Assembly (NCBI GenBank): GCA_020632885.1
Contig: JACKEQ010000082.1
Span: forward strand, 1 to 10,045
Direction of reading: 5' to 3'
DNA length: 10,045 nucleotides
Source of the DNA: Alphaproteobacteria bacterium
GTDB taxonomy: Bacteria; Myxococcota_A; UBA796; GCA-2862545
The notes beneath the pieces are model-generated. The model was not told where the DNA came from and ran no database searches. It saw nothing but the letters and a program-made list of their open reading frames with translations. The first letter of the stretch is position 1. Every line of letters starts with the position of its first letter. The position numbers and the translations under genes are program-made. Positions 1 to 6,166 of the stretch are shown piece by piece.

Positions 1-2171
1 CGGGCGGTCAGCACGGTGCGGATCCGCTCGGGGTCCGCGGGCTCGCTCGCCAGCGCCCGTCCGATCCAGGCCAGCGCCTCGCGCGTCTCCGGCAGGCTCG
101 TGCCCTCCGCGGCCACCTGCAGCTCCAGGCGTCCGGTGCGGCCCGAGCTCTCGATGGAGCCCCAGAGGTAGCGGACCTCGCGCTTCAGCCTCGCGTCCAC
201 GGCGTCCGCGTCGAGCCACTCGCCGTCCACCTCCATGCCGACCTCCAGCAGGAGCGGCACCAGCGCTGGCAGGAGCGCGTGGTGGGCGGGCGGGACGGAG
301 CGGAGGTCGAACAGCAGGTGGGCCCGGGCGCCCTCCATCGCGCCGAACCGCACGTGGAAGACCGGCACGCCCTCGATGGCCGCCTGGGTGGTGACGAGCC
401 CTGGATCGGGGTCCATGGGCGCGTCCGCGACGAGGGACTGCGGCTCGGGGTGCTTGCCGGCCTCCAGCGCCGCCGACTCGGCATCGAGGGCCCCCTGGAG
501 GGCGTCGAGGGCCTCCTGGCGATCCGAGGTGCCGAAGCGCGCCTCGAGCTCCCGCCCCGCCTGCTCCAGCCGGGCCGCGAGGGCCTTCTCGTCGGCCTCC
601 AGCAGGGTGGCGTCGGGCCGGGTCTGCCAGATCTGCGGTGCGCGATCGAGCCAGCCTTCGCTCGCCACGAGGGAGGCCCAGGGGTTGGTGCTGCCCCCGA
701 GGCGCGCACGGACCCACGCGAAGTCCTCGGCCTGCGCGAGGTCGTGGGCGAAGACGGCGTCGCGGTCGAGGTCCTCGAGGAGCTCGAGCCAGCCGCTGCC
801 GGTGCCGCGCGTCCCGAACCCGAGCGGCTCCGCGAGCCGCATCCGGGCCTGGCGCTCGCGCTGCACCAGGGCGGCCTCCACGCGTCGATCGAAGTCCTCG
901 AGGTCGGGGTCGCCGGGCGTCCATGCGGCGACACGGCGGAGCTCGTCGACGATGCGGTCGCGCACCCAGGCGACATCGGCGGGCGGAGCGTCCGGCGGGA
1001 GGTCGTCCACGCCGATGAGCACGGGAGAACCGGGACGCGAACGGATGGCGCCACCCCAGACGGCCCGGGCCCCGGTGTCACGCTCGCGGGTGGAGCGATC
1101 GATGAGCGCATGGTGCAGGTTGGAGGTGGTGTCTCCCGTCAGCGCCTGGAAGAACAGGCCGAGCAGGAGGGCCTCGCGCGGCATCCGGTCGCCGCGGGGG
1201 GGCCAGCCGAGGACCGTCGAGACGGTGCCCTTCCCCTCGCGCCGCGGGTAGGGCACGACGTGGACGGGCCCATCGGGCGCGGCGTGGGGCGAGGGGAGGG
1301 TGTCGCGGGAGGGCCATGTGGCGCCGGACGGGGTGGCCTCGGGCTGGAGACCGCGAAGCAGGGCATCGAGGCGGGTGAGGCGGGCCTCGAGGTCGCCGGG
1401 AGGCAGGGTGAGCACGGCGGACATGTTGCCCAGCGCATAGGAGGACGCGTGGAAGGCGCGGATGGCCTCGGGGTCCAGCGTGCGCATGGCGTCGGGGTCG
1501 CCTCCCGACGAGCGCGCGGCGGGATGGTCCGGCCCGTAGAGATCGCGCTCCATCCTGGACCAGAGGATGCGGCCCTCCTCGCGGGAGGAGGTCATCATCT
1601 CGTTGTAGACTGTGCCCTTCTCGACGAGCCGCCGTGCGCCAGGCTCCCCCTCCACGCCGAGGTGGTAGACCTCGCGGCGGATCTCGGTGTCGGTGTAGTC
1701 CGGCTCCAGGAGGGCGTGCAGCCGCGCCTCGAGCGTGGTGAAGAAAGCGTCGGGGCCGGCCGCCGTGCGGAAGTGGTACACGGTGCGCAAGCGCTCGGTG
1801 TAGGCGGAGCTGTCGACGAGCTGGTACGCCTCGGCGTCCGCCACGGCCCGGCCGACCTCGCCCTTGCCGAGGAGCAGGTGCTCCTGCGTGTGCGGCGTGC
1901 CCCGATCGTCCGGCGGCACGGTGTTCACCGCGATCATCGCGCCAGGGACGGTCTCGATCTCGAGCCAGCGGATCAGGAAGCCCGTGTGCAGGTGGCGGAG
2001 GCGCGCACCCCGCGGCCGTCCGTCCGGCCCGGTGTACACGCCCTCCACGACGAAGCCGGCGAGCGACGTCGCGGGCTGGAGGGCGCTCCAGGCGAGCGCG
2101 TCGGGAGGGGCCTCGGTGGGGGTGACGGGGTGCTTGCAGGCGAGGAGCGCGGGCATGAGGATACTGAGCAA
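1..2171 (-). CDS. M16C family zinc metallopeptidase, PreP-like, putative lipoprotein (3' end beyond window)
   Basis: Seen: the frame stays open from 2171 to the left edge, giving 723 codons and no stop, so the C-terminus is missing. The inverted zinc motif HTQEH (residues 94-98) has H94 and H98 as ligands and E97 as catalytic base. The third ligand is E191 in GTVYNEM, 93 residues after H98, close to the presequence-protease spacing. After the first two M16 domains comes a charged helical stretch (about 515-575), then EPQSL and a new beta-rich domain (about 590 on). This is the M16C-associated arrangement of PreP, which is normally near 1000 residues. Known: such enzymes degrade short unfolded peptides inside a closed chamber. 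Start: TTG 2171 has GGAG seven bases upstream and yields a hydrophobic N-terminus ending in the lipobox LLAC (C12), suggesting an envelope lipoprotein. The signal is short and lacks a basic n-region, so the start is uncertain; ATG 2156 is the alternative. It is transcribed divergently from the membrane kinase. Confidence 0.9.
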   Translation of the reverse strand, partial: MLSILMPALLACKHPVTPTEAPPDALAWSALQPATSLAGFVVEGVYTGPDGRPRGARLRHLHTGFLIRWLEIETVPGAMIAVNTVPPDDRGTPHTQEHLLLGKGEVGRAVADAEAYQLVDSSAYTERLRTVYHFRTAAGPDAFFTTLEARLHALLEPDYTDTEIRREVYHLGVEGEPGARRLVEKGTVYNEMMTSSREEGRILWSRMERDLYGPDHPAARSSGGDPDAMRTLDPEAIRAFHASSYALGNMSAVLTLPPGDLEARLTRLDALLRGLQPEATPSGATWPSRDTLPSPHAAPDGPVHVVPYPRREGKGTVSTVLGWPPRGDRMPREALLLGLFFQALTGDTTSNLHHALIDRSTRERDTGARAVWGGAIRSRPGSPVLIGVDDLPPDAPPADVAWVRDRIVDELRRVAAWTPGDPDLEDFDRRVEAALVQRERQARMRLAEPLGFGTRGTGSGWLELLEDLDRDAVFAHDLAQAEDFAWVRARLGGSTNPWASLVASEGWLDRAPQIWQTRPDATLLEADEKALAARLEQAGRELEARFGTSDRQEALDALQGALDAESAALEAGKHPEPQSLVADAPMDPDPGLVTTQAAIEGVPVFHVRFGAMEGARAHLLFDLRSVPPAHHALLPALVPLLLEVGMEVDGEWLDADAVDARLKREVRYLWGSIESSGRTGRLELQVAAEGTSLPETREALAWIGRALASEPADPERIRTVLTA

Positions 2172-2178
2172 GCGGCGA

Positions 2179-2182
2179 CTCC
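2179..2182 (-). promoter_or_regulatory. Ribosome binding site supporting TTG start of the M16 gene
   Basis: GGAG on the minus strand lies seven bases before TTG 2171. ATG 2156, fifteen bases downstream, has no purine-rich sequence in front of it. This favours the longer protein with the lipobox. Confidence 0.45.
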
Positions 2183-2220
2183 GGGGGACGGTCCAGTCTA
2201 CCCGGCGTGTCCAGGCACCC

Positions 2221-2225
2221 GGAGG
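2221..2225 (+). promoter_or_regulatory. Ribosome binding site fixing the kinase start at GTG 2231
   Basis: GGAGG sits five bases before GTG 2231. The in-frame upstream GTG at 2207 has only a pyrimidine-rich sequence before it. The site therefore places the start eight codons inside the longest open frame. Confidence 0.7.
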
Positions 2226-2230
2226 GAGTC

Positions 2231-3724
2231 GTGCACAGTGTCGAACCCGGCGAGCTCATCGGCGACCGCTACGAGGTCGAGAAGATGCTCGGGCAGGGCG
2301 GGATGGCCACGGTCTACCGCGTCCGCCACAAGGAGCTCGGCAGCCGCCATGCGCTGAAGCTCCTGGACATCGCGGCCAACAGCATCCGCAAGCGGCTCCT
2401 CCAGGAAGGACGGATCCAGGCGTCTCTCGCGCACCCGCACATCGTCGCGGTCACGGACGTGCTCGACGTCGAGGGGAGCCCGGGGCTCGTGATGGAGTTC
2501 GTGGACGGGCCCACCCTCACCGACGTGATCACGGAGGGTCGGTTCTCCAGGGAGGATGCCGAGCGGTGGTTCCGCCAGATCCTCCAGGCCGTGGGGTACG
2601 CCCACCAGCGCGGCCTCGTGCATCGCGACCTGAAGCCCGACAACGTGCTCATGGCGCGGCTGGACGGGGAGCTGCACCCGAAGGTCGCGGACTTCGGCAT
2701 CGCGAAGGTGGTCGGCGACGCGGGAGTCGACCGGCCGGGCACCAAGGCCGGGATGGCGATGGGCACGCCGGCCTACATGCCGCCCGAGCAGGTGAACAGC
2801 GCGGCGGACGCCGACCAGCGGGCGGACGTGTTCGCGCTGGGCTGCATCCTCTACGAGCTGGTGTGTGGGCGTCGGGCCTTCGAGGGCGAGAACGTGCTCT
2901 CGGTGTTCACGGCGGTCCTCAAGGGTGACTTCACGCCGCCCGACCAGCTCGTCCCGGACCTCGAGCCCCGCATCGTCACGGCCATCGAGCGCGCCCTGGA
3001 TCCCGACCGCGCCACCCGCACCCAGACCGTGTCGGAGTTCCTGGCGATCCTCGATCAGCGCCTGTCGCCCGCCCTGCCGGCGCGCGTCGACCGGTCGCCC
3101 GCGCCCGAGCCCACCTCGTCGGACCCATTCCCCTGGCTGGTCGTGGGCAGCGCCCTGGCGTCCGTGCTCGTCGTCGCCATCGCCGGCACGGTGTCGTTCT
3201 TCCTCGGCATGTACTCGGGGTGGTTCACGGGTGCCTACATCGTTCCGCCCGCCCCGTCCTCGGCGACCCTCACGCTCGGCGGCGGCGACTACGAGCCCCC
3301 CGAGCTGGACGACGCGCCCCCCGCGGTGGCGGCACCCGTCCCCCGCACCCAGGCGCAGGTGAAGCCGAAGGTCGACCTCCAGGTCAGCGGTTGGCACACG
3401 CTGCCCCGCACGGCCAACGGGGTGCTGAAGTACGCCCCGGACGAGGGCACGCTCGTGATCGCCCAGGTGAAGCTCGTGAACCTCACGGACGAGGAGCTCG
3501 ACCTCGGGTTCCCGTGGTCGCTGGTGGACGGCACGGGCCGGGAGTGGGACGCCCCGCTCGGGTGCCACATGGCCCTGAAGGACAGCGTGAACCCCTTCGA
3601 CGACCTGCCCGCAGGAGCGACGATCGAGGGACCCCTGTGCGTCGAGGGGCCCGCGGACCCCGCCGGATCCCGGCTGCGCTTCGAGCCCTCCTTCGACGGC
3701 TCGGTGACGGAGTTCCCGCTGTGA
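2231..3724 (+). CDS. Transmembrane Ser/Thr protein kinase with DUF4352-like extracytoplasmic domain
   Basis: Residue numbers count from GTG 2231 (497 aa). The kinase domain is complete: Gly-rich loop GQGGMATV (21-28), Lys43 in HALKLL, helix-C Glu59, catalytic loop HRDLKPDN (131-138), DFG (154-156) and GTPAYMPPEQ (178-187). All catalytic residues are present, so it should phosphorylate Ser/Thr on cytoplasmic partners. One hydrophobic segment (about 301-324, WLVVGS to FFLGM) anchors it. A Pro/Ala-rich linker then leads to an extracytoplasmic domain (about 380-497). That domain has the look of DUF4352: LVIAQVKLVNLTDEELDL, then SLVDGTGREWDA, an 'NPFDDLPAG' turn and a final strand ending at the stop. 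Two Cys (445, 470) in it could form a disulfide. Most PknB-type kinases carry PASTA, WD40 or TPR sensors instead. The stop overlaps the next gene by four bases, indicating coupled translation. The kinase assignment is firm; the DUF4352 assignment is by pattern only and the ligand is unknown. Confidence 0.95.
   Translation: MHSVEPGELIGDRYEVEKMLGQGGMATVYRVRHKELGSRHALKLLDIAANSIRKRLLQEGRIQASLAHPHIVAVTDVLDVEGSPGLVMEFVDGPTLTDVITEGRFSREDAERWFRQILQAVGYAHQRGLVHRDLKPDNVLMARLDGELHPKVADFGIAKVVGDAGVDRPGTKAGMAMGTPAYMPPEQVNSAADADQRADVFALGCILYELVCGRRAFEGENVLSVFTAVLKGDFTPPDQLVPDLEPRIVTAIERALDPDRATRTQTVSEFLAILDQRLSPALPARVDRSPAPEPTSSDPFPWLVVGSALASVLVVAIAGTVSFFLGMYSGWFTGAYIVPPAPSSATLTLGGGDYEPPELDDAPPAVAAPVPRTQAQVKPKVDLQVSGWHTLPRTANGVLKYAPDEGTLVIAQVKLVNLTDEELDLGFPWSLVDGTGREWDAPLGCHMALKDSVNPFDDLPAGATIEGPLCVEGPADPAGSRLRFEPSFDGSVTEFPL
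3709..3712 (+). promoter_or_regulatory. Ribosome binding site for the ATP-grasp gene, inside the kinase coding end
   Basis: GGAG lies eight bases before GTG 3721 and within the last codons of the kinase gene. It supports initiation at the overlapping GTG rather than at GTG 3727. Confidence 0.6.
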
Positions 3725-5088
3725 TCGTGCCCTTCGTGGAGGCCCTGCGGGCCGAGGTGGCGAAGACCCCGTGGATCGTGGCCGTGGACGCGGCGGCGTT
3801 CGGGTGCCGGATGGCGCGGTCGCTCCTGGACCTCGGTGCGCCGGACGTCCTCGTCGTGGCCTGCACGCCCGGGGCCGGCGAGCTGGACCCCACGATCCGG
3901 ACCGTCTACACGGCGGATGTGCGAGCCGAGGGCATGATGCAGGGCCTCCGCGCGGCGGAGGCCGCCCTCGACGCCCTGTCGGACGACGTCGTCGCGGCCA
4001 TCGACGCCTGGGACCCCGAGCGGCAGGCGCGCGTCTGGCGGGCCTTCTTCAGCACGGGCGGGCCCGTGGCCGGCAGACCGACGTTCGGAGCGCGTCCGGC
4101 GGCCTGGCAGGCCCTGGAGGACAAGACCGTCATCGATGCGGTCCTCGAGGCGGCCGGCCTGCAGGTGGCCCCCTGGCGGGTCGTCCCCGTCGAGCGCGAT
4201 GCGGTACAGGCGGCGCGGGAGGCCCTCGACCGCGGCGACGGTGTGGTGCTCGCCGGCGACACCCGCGCGGGCTTCAACGGCGGGGCATCGTACGTGCGGT
4301 GGTGCGTGACGGACGCCGAGCTCGACGCGGCCCTCGCGTTCTTCGCCCGGGACTGCGATCGGCTGCGCGTCATGCCCTTCCTCGAGGGGCTGCCCTGCTC
4401 GATCCACGCGTTCGTGATGGACGACGGGGTCGCCGTCTTCCGGCCGTGCGAGATGCTCGTGTTCCGGGAGGGGCGGACGTTCCGCTACGCGGCGGCGGCG
4501 AGCTCGTGGGAGTGCCCGGAGCCCGCGCGGACCGGGATGCGCACCGCTGTGCGCCGGGTGGCGGAGCACCTCTCGTCCACCCTCGGATACCGCGGGATGT
4601 TCACGTTGGACGGGGTGCTCAAGGTCGACGGCTTCCTGCCCACCGAGCTCAATCCGCGGGTGGGGGCGGCCTTCGCGATGCTCGTGGACGGCATGGGCCT
4701 CGACCACCAGACGCTGCACTTCGCGGCCATCGAGGGCGTGCCGCTCGGCGGGACGCCACAGGAGCTCGAGGACGCCGTGCTCGCCTGGAGCGCCGACCAC
4801 CGCGCGGGGAGGGCGGGGCTGGTCGTGCCGACCCGGCCCGCCGAGCAGGTCGTGCTCCACCTCGCCGACCGTGACGGTGGGCTCGTGGACGTCCCGCCGG
4901 AGGAGGCAGGTGTCGTGGTGACCTTCGGCCCCACCATGGCAGGAGGCTACCTCAATGTCCGGTGCACCCCGGAGGCGCTCCCGGTCGGGCCGCCCCTGGC
5001 GCCCCTGATGGCCGGGTGGCTGCGCACGATCGGTGCCCGCCTGGATATCGACCTCGGGGACCTGCGCGCCGCCCAGCCTCCCGGCTGA
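3721..5088 (+). CDS. ATP-grasp domain protein, substrate unknown
   Basis: The 455-aa protein starts at GTG 3721, sharing GTGA with the kinase stop. Residues 15-115 form a Rossmann-like pre-ATP-grasp domain (WIVAVDAAAFGCRMARSLLDLGA). The ATP-grasp fold follows: ALEDKTVIDAVLEAAGL (131-147) opens it with the usual 'DK' and a small helical subdomain. MPFLEGLPCSIHAFV (218-232) resembles the hinge/adenine region, and LPTELNPRVG (307-315) supplies the metal-binding Glu309 and Asn311. The remaining C-terminal part (about 330-455) has no motif I recognise. Known: ATP-grasp enzymes form an acyl-phosphate and join a carboxylate to an amine, thiol or similar nucleophile. It lacks the features of D-Ala-D-Ala ligase, biotin carboxylase or glutathione synthetase that I would recognise. 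No signal peptide or membrane segment was seen, so it should be cytoplasmic. Tight coupling to a kinase suggests a shared process, possibly control by phosphorylation (inference). Confidence 0.85.
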   Translation: MIVPFVEALRAEVAKTPWIVAVDAAAFGCRMARSLLDLGAPDVLVVACTPGAGELDPTIRTVYTADVRAEGMMQGLRAAEAALDALSDDVVAAIDAWDPERQARVWRAFFSTGGPVAGRPTFGARPAAWQALEDKTVIDAVLEAAGLQVAPWRVVPVERDAVQAAREALDRGDGVVLAGDTRAGFNGGASYVRWCVTDAELDAALAFFARDCDRLRVMPFLEGLPCSIHAFVMDDGVAVFRPCEMLVFREGRTFRYAAAASSWECPEPARTGMRTAVRRVAEHLSSTLGYRGMFTLDGVLKVDGFLPTELNPRVGAAFAMLVDGMGLDHQTLHFAAIEGVPLGGTPQELEDAVLAWSADHRAGRAGLVVPTRPAEQVVLHLADRDGGLVDVPPEEAGVVVTFGPTMAGGYLNVRCTPEALPVGPPLAPLMAGWLRTIGARLDIDLGDLRAAQPPG

Positions 5089-5111
5089 CCGTCGAGCGAG
5101 ACTCAGGCGGG
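5080..5111. terminator. Possible bidirectional terminator hairpin spanning two convergent stop codons
   Basis: The arms CCCGGCTGA (5080-5088) and TCAGGCGGG (5103-5111) pair at 8 of 9 positions around a 14-base loop. The single mismatch is G5084 with G5107. Each arm ends in the stop codon of one of the convergent genes. Three pairs are given for free because both stops are TGA. No T-run follows on either side, so intrinsic termination would be weak. Confidence 0.4.
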
Positions 5112-5912
5112 AACGGCCTGGCGCGCCTCGTAGACCGACCTGGCCACGCTGTGGAGCGCGACGGCCATGTCGCGCGCGGAGGCGAAGCGGTCTTCGGGCT
5201 TGTAGCGGCAGGCGCGCACGAGCAGGTCGACGAAGGCCGCGGGCAGGCCGTCCCAGCGCGACGACCCGGGCTGCGCCATGAACAGATCCGCGGCCGGCCG
5301 GGCGGTGGCGAGCTCGTAGAGGGTGGCGCCCAGCGCGTAGAGGTCGGCGCGCGCGTCCACCGAGCTCGCATCGAGCCGCTGCTCCGGCGCCATGAAGGCG
5401 AAGGTGCCGATGGCGAGGCCCTCGGCGGTCTCCCGCGACCGATCCGCGGCGAGGACGGCGATGCCGAAGTCCGCCAGGACGTACGATCCGTCCGAGCGAA
5501 CGAGGATGTTGTCGGGCTTCACGTCCCGGTGCACCACACCTCGCGAGTGTGCGAAGTGCAGCGCATCGAGCATGCACGCTCCGATGGCCAGGACCTCGGA
5601 CAGCGGCAGGGGACCCGCGCGCTGGAGCCGCTTGCGCAGGGTGTCTCCGCCACACAGCTCCATGACGAGGTAGGGCTGCTCACCCAGCCGCACGTCGAAG
5701 AGGGGGAGGATGTGCGGGTGTTGCAGACTCAAGAGCGCTCGTGCCTCCCGGACGAACCGCAGGCCCGTGGCGTTCCGGTCGCGCGAGGGGTCCAGCACCT
5801 TCACGGCGCGCAGCTCGCCGCTCTGCAGGTCGAGGGCCCGGTAGACCACGGACGCACCGCCTTCTCCGATGACTCCGAGGAGCCTGTAGCGGTGGTCGAG
5901 GGTCATCTGCAT
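5103..5912 (-). CDS. Soluble Ser/Thr protein kinase, kinase domain only
   Basis: The 269-aa protein is almost entirely one Hanks-type kinase domain: RYRLLGVIGEGGASVVYRA with Gly loop 16-23, Lys38, helix-C Glu56, HRDVKPDN (128-135), DFG (148-150), GTFAFMAPEQ (169-178) and the late Arg in PEDRF (239-243). Catalytic residues are intact, so activity is expected. There is no transmembrane segment and no C-terminal sensor, unlike the upstream membrane kinase. It is therefore cytoplasmic and must receive its input from a partner or from expression level. Start: ATG 5912, with a second in-frame ATG at 5906. Neither has a clear Shine-Dalgarno, and the leader carries compact inverted repeats. It is convergent with the ATP-grasp gene (14-bp gap) and codirectional with the small membrane protein, 254 bp upstream. 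Known substrates of such kinases vary; none is predictable here. Confidence 0.95.
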   Translation of the reverse strand: MQMTLDHRYRLLGVIGEGGASVVYRALDLQSGELRAVKVLDPSRDRNATGLRFVREARALLSLQHPHILPLFDVRLGEQPYLVMELCGGDTLRKRLQRAGPLPLSEVLAIGACMLDALHFAHSRGVVHRDVKPDNILVRSDGSYVLADFGIAVLAADRSRETAEGLAIGTFAFMAPEQRLDASSVDARADLYALGATLYELATARPAADLFMAQPGSSRWDGLPAAFVDLLVRACRYKPEDRFASARDMAVALHSVARSVYEARQAVPA

Positions 5913-5925
5913 GGGAATACCGTAT

Positions 5926-5942
5926 GTCGCGCGGGCCGCGAC
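5926..5942. repeat. Perfect inverted repeat in the leader of the soluble kinase gene
   Basis: GTCGCG (5926-5931) and CGCGAC (5937-5942) are exact reverse complements around the five bases CGGGC. A smaller ATAC-C-GTAT palindrome (5917-5925) touches it. The element lies 14 bases upstream of ATG 5912. It could be an operator or, in the mRNA, a hairpin near the start codon. High local G+C makes chance repeats fairly likely. Confidence 0.4.
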
Positions 5943-5947
5943 ACCGA

Positions 5948-5963
5948 TGACAGGGCGCTGTCA
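5948..5963. promoter_or_regulatory. TGACAG-N4-CTGTCA palindrome, operator candidate
   Basis: TGACAG (5948-5953), spacer GGCG and CTGTCA (5958-5963) form a perfect dyad of the size bound by a dimeric repressor or activator. It is 36-51 bases upstream of ATG 5912 and lower in G+C than its surroundings. On the minus strand it includes TTGACA (5964 to 5959), a full -35 consensus, but no -10 lies 16-18 bases further on. I cannot name the regulator. Confidence 0.4.
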
Positions 5964-5987
5964 ACGGTCGATGGGGGGGAGAGCACG

Positions 5988-6017
5988 AGCATAGCGGAGG
6001 TCCTCTCGTGGAGCCAA
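5988..6017 (-). promoter_or_regulatory. Sigma70-like promoter candidate for the soluble kinase gene
   Basis: On the minus strand TTGGCT (6017 to 6012) is followed after 18 bases by TATGCT (5993 to 5988). Each hexamer matches consensus at 4 of 6 positions. Transcription would begin near 5981, leaving a leader of about 70 bases that contains the inverted repeats at 5917-5963. Matches of this quality occur by chance. Confidence 0.3.
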
Positions 6018-6091
6018 CGGGAAGTCGTGGCGACCGCGGGATCTGGGAACCCCGTCGGCGCAAACGACCGTGGGCGTGAGACGGAGCGAGC

Positions 6092-6111
6092 CCGGGGATC
6101 GTCACCCCCGG
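6092..6111. other. GC-rich hairpin, weak terminator candidate for the small membrane gene
   Basis: CCGGGG (6092-6097) and CCCCGG (6106-6111) pair perfectly around an 8-base loop, 56-75 bases past the stop of the gene at 6167-6589. No T-run follows on the minus strand. A second short stem, CGCG-CAG-CGCG (6149-6159), lies closer to that stop. The rest of the 5913-6166 spacer shows no gene. Confidence 0.25.
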
Positions 6112-6166
6112 AATCACGTGCTGTTTCGTACGGATTGAAGGTGTGTTGCGCGCAGCGCGACCGACG

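Larger units (their letters stand above)
2172..2230. promoter_or_regulatory. Divergent intergenic region between M16 peptidase and membrane kinase
   Basis: This 59-bp gap separates two divergent start codons, so it should hold at least part of both promoters. The minus strand has TAGACT (2200 to 2195), a possible -10 for the peptidase gene, but no matching -35 is visible. No clear sigma70 pair was found on the plus strand. Its regulatory role is inferred from gene orientation, not from a recognised motif. Confidence 0.35.

Noticed and set aside
2207..2230. GTG 2207 as start of the membrane kinase
   Set aside because: It lacks a Shine-Dalgarno, whereas GTG 2231 has GGAGG at five bases. The eight extra residues add nothing typical of the family.
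1078..2259. A 393-codon minus-strand frame starting at 2259 near the M16 start
   Set aside because: It is a different frame from the zinc-motif protein, is Arg/Pro-rich, and would overlap the true gene on the same strand.
279..2357. A 692-codon plus-strand open frame opposite the M16 gene
   Set aside because: The minus strand carries HTQEH, a correctly spaced third zinc ligand and the PreP domain order. The plus-strand product is a compositional shadow.
3289..5655. A 788-codon minus-strand open frame opposite the kinase and ATP-grasp genes
   Set aside because: It contradicts clear kinase and ATP-grasp motifs on the real strands. Composition is Arg/Gly/His-rich without any recognisable fold.
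5936..5964. TTGACA (5964 to 5959) as the -35 of a promoter for the soluble kinase
   Set aside because: The hexamer 17 bases on is TCGCGG, with no -10 resemblance. The TTGACA is better explained as part of the TGACAG/CTGTCA dyad.
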